DNA of 64,000 nt. It comes from Larkinella insperata (GTDB taxonomy: Bacteria; Bacteroidota; Bacteroidia; Cytophagales; Spirosomataceae). The stretch covers positions 1,860,001 to 1,924,000 of the forward strand of contig NZ_CP110973.1 in assembly GCF_026248825.1 (NCBI RefSeq), read 5' to 3'. Shown in pieces: positions 58,082-64,000 of the stretch (positions are counted from its first letter, which is position 1; each line of letters begins with the position of its first letter). Below the pieces are notes generated by a model. That model was not told the DNA's origin. It did not search any database and saw only the letters and a program-made list of their open reading frames with translations. The position numbers were made by a program, and so were the translations under genes.

Positions 58082-58782
58082 ATCCCATTGTCCGGCTGGT
58101 CTTTTTCAATCCCATTATGAATTACGCCGTCTGGTCGATTCGCCGGTACGTTCGTCGGATCGCCAACCTGGTACCGGCGGGGGCCACGTTGCTGGATGTC
58201 GGCGCGGGCGAATGCCAGTACAAACCGTTCTTTGCGCATACCCGCTACCGAAGCACGGACTGGTGCGGCACCACCGACCACCACCGGTATTCGGCGGGCA
58301 TCGACTACATCTGCCCGGCGGATGATTTGCCGCTGGAAAACGCTGACGTAGATTATGTCCTATGCACGCAGGTTCTGGAGCACGTCCGCTATCCCGAGAA
58401 GGTCATTCAGGAACTGGCGCGGGTCCTGAAACCGGGTGGATTGCTGTTTCTGACGGTGCCCCAGAGCTGGCAGGAACACGAGCAGCCGTACGATTACCAC
58501 CGCTTTACGCGTTTTGCGCTGCAAGCCTACGCCGACGATCACGGTTTTGACGTGGTGGAAATCCGGCCGCAGGGTGGGCGTTTTCTGGTGATCGGTTTTT
58601 TTCTGGCCTGGAGCTTACCAACCCTCTTCAAGAATGCGTTCGGGCAGGCTGGTTTTCTGTTTGCCGTTGTCGTCTTTTATCCGCTCAATTTCCTGCTTGC
58701 GTTGTTGTTCTTCCTGCTTGATCCGCTCGACCGCAAACGCGAATTTACGATGAACTACGAGTGCATTTTCCGCCGGAAATAA
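58078..58782 (+). CDS. Class I SAM-dependent methyltransferase, membrane-associated type
   Basis: A 234-residue methyltransferase with motif I LLDVGAGECQYKPFF and post-I LPLENADVDYVLCTQVLEHV. The C-terminal third holds two hydrophobic segments (FLVIGFFLAWSLPTLF and FLFAVVVFYPLNFLLALLFFLL), which suggests attachment to the inner membrane, as for enzymes acting on lipid-linked glycans. It is translationally coupled to the preceding methyltransferase; this is the last gene of the forward set, facing the glycosyltransferase gene at 58787. Confidence 0.85.
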   Translation: MNPIVRLVFFNPIMNYAVWSIRRYVRRIANLVPAGATLLDVGAGECQYKPFFAHTRYRSTDWCGTTDHHRYSAGIDYICPADDLPLENADVDYVLCTQVLEHVRYPEKVIQELARVLKPGGLLFLTVPQSWQEHEQPYDYHRFTRFALQAYADDHGFDVVEIRPQGGRFLVIGFFLAWSLPTLFKNAFGQAGFLFAVVVFYPLNFLLALLFFLLDPLDRKREFTMNYECIFRRK

Positions 58783-58786
58783 GGGC

Positions 58787-59845
58787 TTAGAGCAGTCGGC
58801 GGGCCAAGGCAAAGTAAGCTCTTAGGATTGGATTGACAAGCCAGGTAATCAGGGGATTGCGAATTTCGGAGAAAACAAGTTCGCTTGAAAACTGCGGCAG
58901 AAAAACCTTATCCGGAACCGTTCGCTGGCGTTGAATCTGACGGCGCACGGTCTGGATGCGTTTACGATGCCGGATCAGGAAGCCGTAGCCTTTCAATTTC
59001 TCCCCGAAAAAGCCGCCAACGATCGAATACACCAGAATCAGCAGTTCGACGGCAAACAGGGCGGGCGCTACAAGCAGCAGCGTTTGCCGCTGGTAGTTCT
59101 GCAACACCACCATCAACCGGTTTTTCTCCACATGGTACCACTTGGCGGTACTTTTGGAAAAATGGTAATCGTGATAAATCACCGCCGACCCACAGCAGAA
59201 ATGCCGATACCCCCGAAGCAGACCCCGCCAGCTCAAGTCCTGGTCTTCAGAGTAGGCAAAGAAGACTGGATTGAACCCACCCACCCGCTGGTAATACGGC
59301 TTCGGAATGTATAAACAGGCCCCGCTCACGCTGATGATTTCCCGGTCCTGATTGCCCGTGGGCCGGGGATAGCCGTTGTCTTTGCACCAGCCAAAACCAA
59401 GGTAGTGAATGGCGTTGCCCGCCGTATTAAGCCACTCGCGCCGTTGCTGGTGCAGAATAACGGGCTGCAGTAAACCGACGTTGACGCCTTTCCGAAGCTG
59501 GTACTGGTAACTTATTTCCAGCTGCGCCAAAAAATCCGGCGTCACCTCCGTATCCGGATTGAGCAAAACGCAAACGTCGGCACCCGCGGCAAACGCCCGC
59601 GCCATCCCCAGGTTATTGGCTTCGCAAAAGCCGGTATTTTCCGGCTGGTAGATCACCTTGATCGGCAGTGGCTGACTCCGTAAAAATTCGCGGGTGCCAT
59701 CGGTAGACCGGTTGTCAATGACCAGAACGTGGTAATTCGGGTGCGTCAGGTGCGCCAGCGATCCAAAAAGGGTCGCCAGGTACTTCTGGTGGTTGTACGT
59801 AACGACGATAATCCAGGTGTTCAGCGGAGCAAGGGGCTCAGTCAT
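58787..59845 (-). CDS. Family 2 glycosyltransferase (rhamnosyltransferase-like)
   Basis: A 352-residue GT-A enzyme with WIIVVTYNHQKYLATLFGSL and the catalytic acidic cluster in CVLLNPDTEVTPDFLAQLE, typical of the WbbL/rhamnosyltransferase branch. A hydrophobic stretch near the C-terminus (LLLVAPALFAVELLILVYSIV) suggests membrane contact. The start overlaps the end of the upstream DUF7657-like gene by eight bases, so they are cotranscribed. Confidence 0.87.
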   Translation of the reverse strand: MTEPLAPLNTWIIVVTYNHQKYLATLFGSLAHLTHPNYHVLVIDNRSTDGTREFLRSQPLPIKVIYQPENTGFCEANNLGMARAFAAGADVCVLLNPDTEVTPDFLAQLEISYQYQLRKGVNVGLLQPVILHQQRREWLNTAGNAIHYLGFGWCKDNGYPRPTGNQDREIISVSGACLYIPKPYYQRVGGFNPVFFAYSEDQDLSWRGLLRGYRHFCCGSAVIYHDYHFSKSTAKWYHVEKNRLMVVLQNYQRQTLLLVAPALFAVELLILVYSIVGGFFGEKLKGYGFLIRHRKRIQTVRRQIQRQRTVPDKVFLPQFSSELVFSEIRNPLITWLVNPILRAYFALARRLL

Positions 59846-61916
59846 TGGTCCGGTAAATCTCGATACTGCCCAGCTTTTTCACCTGCCGCAGACAGCGGGT
59901 TTCGGCCGGTTGCGGCTGACGGTCAAAGACAAAATACTTCACGTTCAATTGCTTAAGTTTGGGTGAGCAGGGATCAACGCCCACGGCATAACCGTCTTCG
60001 AACGTATTGTTGATGATTGTTGTATCGCGGCCGTCGATGTACGTGTAGTAAATCGTGTGGGCGTACCGGTTGTAGGCAGAATCGCGTTTGGCCGCGGGGT
60101 CCAACACCCGCATGGTTTTGAAATCCGGCAGGTTTTTCACCCCGCTCAACTGATTGACGCCCGTAGCCGCTACCATGTAGGTAATATACTGACTGCCAAT
60201 AACGACCCAGCGGGCTTTGGGTTCCTGCTCGTTCAGTTCCCGAACGTTTTTATACAGCGTGTTATCGGTGATCGGGGCCAACCCTTTGGAAAGCGGGTTG
60301 GCTTTCATGTTCGGCACCACAAACAGAAAAATCGCCAGACCGAAAACGGCCGTTTGGTACGGAAACCGGACAAAAGGCAGCAACGAAATCGCCAGGGCCG
60401 TGAAAAACAGCGTGGGCAGGAAAACTTGGTGCGCCTTGAAAAAACCGTTGGAATCGTTCAGGTTCAGAATGGCCGCGTAAATCATCAACCCGATAACGCC
60501 CGCGATGGCCAGCACCGAAACCGTGCCGCTCACCTTGATGGGACGTTTACGAACATAATCCACATACAGCAGCGTCAGAAACACGTTACCCACCCCAAAC
60601 GGAACCTGCGCCCGGCGCGTGGGGCTCATGTTGAGCAGGGTGATTTTGGCCAGCCAATCCGGGAAGCCCACCTCGATCCAGGCCCAGAAAATGAGCACAA
60701 ACAGCGAAACCGCCAGCAGCAGCGGATCGGCCTTTCGCGTGTAGACGAACAGCAGAACCAGCGACAGGAAAATAACCGGGGCAAACGTGATGAAGTGCGA
60801 CAATTCGCAGATATTCAGCCACTCTTTCGGAAAGTGAACGTCGTCGACCAGCCAGCCGTAGTATTCGGAGAACCAGTTGGCGATAAAGCCTGTTCCGCCC
60901 GTTTCGCTCCGCTGGCCGGGGTAAACCGTGTGGCTCATCACGTCGATGGAGGCTTTGGCATCACTGTAATACGCGTAAAAAATAGCGCCCAAAGCCGCGA
61001 ACGCCAGCCCGAACGTCAGCAGTTTAAGCGTTAATTTATCAAACAGCCAGTCCCGGTGAAACTCCCGTCCTACAAAACCCACCAGCAAAAAAATCAGTAA
61101 ATACCCCAGCGGAATCTGGTAGGGCGGATACAGCGCCAGCGCAAACGTGGCAAACGCCCAGACGAACAGCAGACCATTGACCAGCAGCGTTTTCAGGGAG
61201 CGGCCGTAAAAAAGATAGATGGAAGCCACCAGCAACAGGGCACCCGGCATCAAATTTGGAAGCAGGTAAAACGACCACCGGGCCACCCCGCTGGAAAAAA
61301 CCAGCCAGAACGCCCCAAAGATCGATAGCCAGAAGTTATTGCGGGTGAGCAACATCAGCAGCAGCGTCAACGCTACCAATGAACCAATCACTTTAAATTG
61401 CCACCACCAGGCATAGCCCTGTTCGGGACTGAGCAGGAAAAAGCCCCAGTAGTCCGGGCGAAAAAAGCTTACCAGGTGCTTGACCGGATAATAACCAACC
61501 AGCGCCGGACGCTCGCCACCGAGGGCCGGGTTTTCCAGCGGAAAATCATTTTGCACCTGCGACAGAATGAAAGGCGTTGATACCCCCCACTCGTCAATCC
61601 GGATCGGCAACGGTTTACCCGACAGTAATCCCCGCTTTGGATCCGACCCGTCCGGAATGACCTGGTTCCAGTACGGAATGGACGAATAGTGAATCTTGGC
61701 CAGCGTCAGTAACACGAACAGACCGAAACATACCCCCAGAAACCATTTTAGGCGCTTGTCAAACCGAATCAGTTCAAAGCCCTGTGGAGTAACCTCAGCC
61801 GGTTGTTCGACTGCTACAGCGGGTCGGCCGGTTAGGACATCGGGTTTTGACGGTTGGGCCGTTGTTCGGAGAAGGGTGGATGGTGGGGTTACCGGGACTT
61901 TTTTCTTTTTTGACAT
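59838..61916 (-). CDS. Large polytopic membrane protein, DUF7657/GT-C-like
   Basis: A 692-residue inner-membrane protein with about 14 hydrophobic helices and a soluble C-terminal domain of about 150 residues. The early loop DEWGVSTPFILSQVQNDFP carries acidic residues in the place where GT-C enzymes use them. The N-terminal 50 residues are basic and proline-rich and probably cytoplasmic. I infer a lipid-linked sugar transferase or related membrane enzyme, in view of the adjacent glycosyltransferases. The family name is by recollection. Confidence 0.65.
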   Translation of the reverse strand: MSKKKKVPVTPPSTLLRTTAQPSKPDVLTGRPAVAVEQPAEVTPQGFELIRFDKRLKWFLGVCFGLFVLLTLAKIHYSSIPYWNQVIPDGSDPKRGLLSGKPLPIRIDEWGVSTPFILSQVQNDFPLENPALGGERPALVGYYPVKHLVSFFRPDYWGFFLLSPEQGYAWWWQFKVIGSLVALTLLLMLLTRNNFWLSIFGAFWLVFSSGVARWSFYLLPNLMPGALLLVASIYLFYGRSLKTLLVNGLLFVWAFATFALALYPPYQIPLGYLLIFLLVGFVGREFHRDWLFDKLTLKLLTFGLAFAALGAIFYAYYSDAKASIDVMSHTVYPGQRSETGGTGFIANWFSEYYGWLVDDVHFPKEWLNICELSHFITFAPVIFLSLVLLFVYTRKADPLLLAVSLFVLIFWAWIEVGFPDWLAKITLLNMSPTRRAQVPFGVGNVFLTLLYVDYVRKRPIKVSGTVSVLAIAGVIGLMIYAAILNLNDSNGFFKAHQVFLPTLFFTALAISLLPFVRFPYQTAVFGLAIFLFVVPNMKANPLSKGLAPITDNTLYKNVRELNEQEPKARWVVIGSQYITYMVAATGVNQLSGVKNLPDFKTMRVLDPAAKRDSAYNRYAHTIYYTYIDGRDTTIINNTFEDGYAVGVDPCSPKLKQLNVKYFVFDRQPQPAETRCLRQVKKLGSIEIYRTND

Positions 61917-61970
61917 AATCGGGCGTTCTGTTTTAAATCGCTGGCGAGCGTTGGGCAGAAGTGACTGTTT

Positions 61971-62375
61971 TTATTCGGGTACGTTCGATTGCTTTTCGTT
62001 TTCCAGCACCAAATTACCGGTGTTCTGCAAATCCGTCATTTCTTTTTTCAGAATGGCCACTTCGTGCGTCAGTTCCTTGATGGAATGCTGCAACCGGGAG
62101 TTGACAACCGACAGGTGCACCAGAAAGCAGATGATGGCGAAAATGGCAAACAGGAAGATGAGCGAGGGCGGATAGAAAACGCCCAGAAACAGGGAAATCT
62201 GCGTCAGCCCGTCGCGCCAGATTGAAAAGACAATTAAAATGATTGCACAAGCAATCCAGACGAAGGAATATTCTTCCCGTAGCTTTCCCCGCACAATCAA
62301 TCGGGTGATGAACCCCATGAAGATCAGTGTGCCGATCAGGCTGAAAACCTGGATGGTAATGGGTAAGGATTGCAT
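61971..62375 (-). CDS. DUF2304-family small membrane protein
   Basis: A 134-residue protein with three membrane helices (QVFSLIGTLIFMGFITRLIV, VWIACAIILIVFSIW, LIFLFAIFAIICFLVHLSVV) and a C-terminal coiled coil (RLQHSIKELTHEVAILKKEM). DUF2304 proteins regularly sit next to a DPM-like glycosyltransferase, and here the stop of the upstream glycosyltransferase gene is two bases away. It is probably a partner or stabiliser of that enzyme. Confidence 0.82.
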   Translation of the reverse strand: MQSLPITIQVFSLIGTLIFMGFITRLIVRGKLREEYSFVWIACAIILIVFSIWRDGLTQISLFLGVFYPPSLIFLFAIFAIICFLVHLSVVNSRLQHSIKELTHEVAILKKEMTDLQNTGNLVLENEKQSNVPE

Positions 62376-62377
62376 GG

Positions 62378-63103
62378 CTATAAGCTTTGTTTTCGTAAAC
62401 GCACATAAACAAACAAGGTCCCCAGCGTTACTTTGAACAGGTAATAAATCGACCGAATAAACGTGATGGACGACGTACCGCCCTGCCGTTCTTCCATCAC
62501 AATGGGTACTTCCAGCAGCCGTAGCCTGTGCAACCCGAATTGCACGATTGCTTCCGGTTCGGGATACTCGTCGGGGTAATACCGGTTGACGATCTCCAGC
62601 GTTTTCCGGTTAAACGCCCGGAACCCCGACGTACTGTCGTGCACGGTTTTGCCAATCAGTAGCTGATTGAGCCACCGAAAATAGCGAATTCCGATTCTCC
62701 GTGCAAACGAAGACTGAAAGCCCTTGCGCTCCAGAAAGCGCGAACCGATTACCACGTCGGCCCGGTCTTCAAAAAGTGGCTCCAGGAGCTTCGGCAGACC
62801 GTCGGCGGGGTGCTGGCCGTCGCCGTCAATCTGCACGGCGATGTCGTAGCCTTTCCGAAAGGCGTATTTGTAACCCGCCTGCATACAGCCGCCGATGCCC
62901 AGGTTTACGGGTAGATCCAGATGCAGACAATCCAGCGTCCGAACGACGGCCAGCGTGTTATCCGTTGAGCAATCATTGACGACCAGCGTATCAATCGGCA
63001 ACCCCGTACGGATTTTAACCCGACGGATGTTCTCCACCACGGCCGCCACCGAACTCTGCTCGTTGTAGCAGGGCACCACCACCAGTATCCGAAGTGACTT
63101 CAT
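62378..63103 (-). CDS. DPM-like family 2 glycosyltransferase (polyprenyl-phosphate sugar synthase type)
   Basis: A 241-residue GT2 enzyme resembling dolichol-phosphate mannose synthase: VVVPCYNEQSSVAAVVENI, VNDCSTDNTLAVV, VQIDGDGQHPAD with the metal-binding Asp pair, and the hydrophilic segment FLERKGFQSSFARRIGI. It likely charges undecaprenyl phosphate with a sugar at the inner leaflet. It leads a minus-strand operon with DUF2304, the large membrane protein and the rhamnosyltransferase-like gene. Confidence 0.88.
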   Translation of the reverse strand: MKSLRILVVVPCYNEQSSVAAVVENIRRVKIRTGLPIDTLVVNDCSTDNTLAVVRTLDCLHLDLPVNLGIGGCMQAGYKYAFRKGYDIAVQIDGDGQHPADGLPKLLEPLFEDRADVVIGSRFLERKGFQSSFARRIGIRYFRWLNQLLIGKTVHDSTSGFRAFNRKTLEIVNRYYPDEYPEPEAIVQFGLHRLRLLEVPIVMEERQGGTSSITFIRSIYYLFKVTLGTLFVYVRLRKQSL

Positions 63104-63146
63104 TTTTCGTTTGCGTATGGTAAAGTTGGACAGAAAGCTTGCTACT

Positions 63147-63177
63147 CAAAGGTAGCAGACCATCCCTTGCGGGTCAA
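63147..63177 (-). promoter_or_regulatory. Promoter of the DPM-like glycan operon
   Basis: TTG (63177-63175 on the minus strand) and TACCTTTG (63154-63147) are separated by 20 bases, an exact consensus match. A short inverted repeat (GCTAC 63141-63145 and GTAGC 63152-63156) overlaps the -7 element. The predicted leader is about 40 bases. Confidence 0.72.
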
Positions 63178-63235
63178 ATTACATGCCATAAATTCTCCGC
63201 GGTTTGGCTATCTTACAGCCGATTAGTCTGAACCG

Positions 63236-64000
63236 ATGATGCGCTTTCTCCGTAGAATTCTTCCTTTCTGCCTGGCCGTTGCCCTGCTGGCCTATGCCTT
63301 GAAAGATATTTCGTTCGACGACCTCGGGCGGCAGTTTCAGCGGGCTCATTACGGCTGGATTGCGCTGGTGGGTCTGATTACGGTTCTTACGTACCTGGTT
63401 CGCGGGAAGCGCTGGCAGCAGCCGTTGATGGCGCTGGGCCATCATCCGACGGTTTTTCGGGCCACGGTTGCCATGCTGGCAGGCGTCATTGCCAGCCTAG
63501 TGGTGCCGGGCTCGGGTGAGCTAACCCGCTGTGCAACGCTTCAACGGACCGATGGCGTACCGTTCTCGCAGGGTATTGGCTCAGTCGTTGCCGAGCGGGT
63601 GATTGATCTGCTGATGCTGGGGACCGTCCTGCTGCTTACGCTGCTGGTGGAACTCAACAGAATGCAAACGTACCTGGCTGGCTTGGCTCTCAATGTCCCT
63701 AACGTTTCCGGCTGGGAGGTAGCTGGCGGTATTGTGGCCGTTGGGCTGTTGGGCTGGCTCAGCTGGCGATGGTTACTGAAATTAGCTCTTCAGCAACATT
63801 CTCTGGCTCTGCGGTTTACTAACACTGTTAAGGGCCTTTGGACGGGTTTTAGCGCCATTCGGCGCCTGCCTCAACCATATTTGTTTGTACTTCTAACAGT
63901 GTTAACTTATTTTTTTTTCTGGCTAAGCACCCATTGGCTGCTGTTGTCGCTGGACCGCACACACGCACTCCCGCCCTCGGCCGCCCTGACGATTCTGGCC
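63236..64000 (+). CDS. Lysylphosphatidylglycerol synthase TM-region/YbhN-like flippase, 5' part
   Basis: The frame runs from ATG 63236 to the end of the window (255 codons) without a stop, so the gene is cut. The product is a polytopic membrane protein (LPFCLAVALLAYALKDISF, GWIALVGLITVLTYLVRG, TVAMLAGVIASLVVPGSGE, VIDLLMLGTVLLLTLLVEL). VVPGSGELTRCATLQRTDG and GSVVAERVIDLLMLG match the UPF0104/YbhN (flippase-like) family, which is found next to glycosyltransferases and is thought to move lipid-linked intermediates. It is divergent from the DPM-like operon, suggesting a shared pathway. Confidence 0.85.
   Translation, partial: MMRFLRRILPFCLAVALLAYALKDISFDDLGRQFQRAHYGWIALVGLITVLTYLVRGKRWQQPLMALGHHPTVFRATVAMLAGVIASLVVPGSGELTRCATLQRTDGVPFSQGIGSVVAERVIDLLMLGTVLLLTLLVELNRMQTYLAGLALNVPNVSGWEVAGGIVAVGLLGWLSWRWLLKLALQQHSLALRFTNTVKGLWTGFSAIRRLPQPYLFVLLTVLTYFFFWLSTHWLLLSLDRTHALPPSAALTILA

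Noticed and set aside
60057..61034. Open frame of 325 codons antisense to the large membrane protein
   Set aside because: Arg/Gln/Asn-rich text without motifs, explained by the hydrophobic codon use of the opposite strand.
63179..63445. Minus-strand frame overlapping the flippase-like gene start
   Set aside because: It overlaps the start of a clear membrane protein on the plus strand and has no motif.
1..64000. tRNA, rRNA, insertion sequence, phage or CRISPR content
   Set aside because: I scanned the gaps for T-loop-like GGTTCGAATCC strings, terminal inverted repeats beside transposase-like frames and regularly spaced repeats, and found none that held up.

Overview
This window looks like chromosomal DNA of a Bacteroidota bacterium, most likely order Cytophagales near Spirosoma/Larkinella (inference from protein content, not a database search). 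The evidence is: promoters of the TTG-N19/20-TAnnTTTG type, start codons mostly lacking a Shine-Dalgarno sequence, several LytTR regulators, TonB-dependent receptors, a DUF4249 lipoprotein and DUF3078, and an FtsI with a C-terminal PASTA domain. I see no insertion sequence, integrase, CRISPR array, tRNA or rRNA. Both ends cut through genes: ftsI on the left and a YbhN-like flippase on the right.

Layout. 1-3851: end of a division/cell-wall cluster (ftsI, murE, mraY). 3943-6942: translation genes rplM, rpsI, rpsB and tsf behind a clear promoter and ending at a terminator. 7070-8729: an ECF sigma factor, a small broken reading frame and a frameshifted mechanosensitive channel. 8760-12656: a DUF3078 protein, three LytTR-type regulators and a membrane-anchored coiled-coil protein. 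12961-26941: mixed metabolism and repair (Fpg/MutM-like glycosylase, HGSNAT-like acyltransferase, GH18 chitinase, TPMT-like methyltransferase, MFS exporter, LacX-like epimerase, OmpA lipoprotein, L-2-hydroxyglutarate oxidase, AnmK, fructosamine kinase, DEAD-box helicase, TPR protein, DUF2306 protein). 27094-31709: a membrane LytTR regulator, rhomboid protease, polyprenyl synthase, MiaA and an unrecognised protein.

31843-38919 is a tight four-gene operon: a secreted unknown, a TonB receptor with an STN-like domain, a DUF4249 lipoprotein and an MG2/plug-like large protein. It is the best candidate here for a poorly described surface system. 38959-42711 is an iron-uptake pair (siderophore receptor plus PepSY reductase) with an inverted repeat lying across its promoter. 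43055-53313 holds a lipoprotein, a decayed stretch, a PHP-domain hydrolase, an FMN reductase, a fungal-type cytosine deaminase, RNase R, an exonuclease-like protein lacking catalytic residues, LipB, YraN and an S41 peptidase. 53388-56285 is gcvP.

56477-64000 is a surface-glycan region: three family 2 glycosyltransferases, two methyltransferases, a large polytopic membrane protein, a DUF2304/DPM-like pair and a flippase-like protein.

Points most worth checking are the four-gene operon, the iron-uptake operator, the exonuclease-like pseudoenzyme, two frameshifts close together at 7.7-8.4 kb, nested dyads upstream of the mutM-like gene, and the Cys-to-Asp change in its zinc finger.
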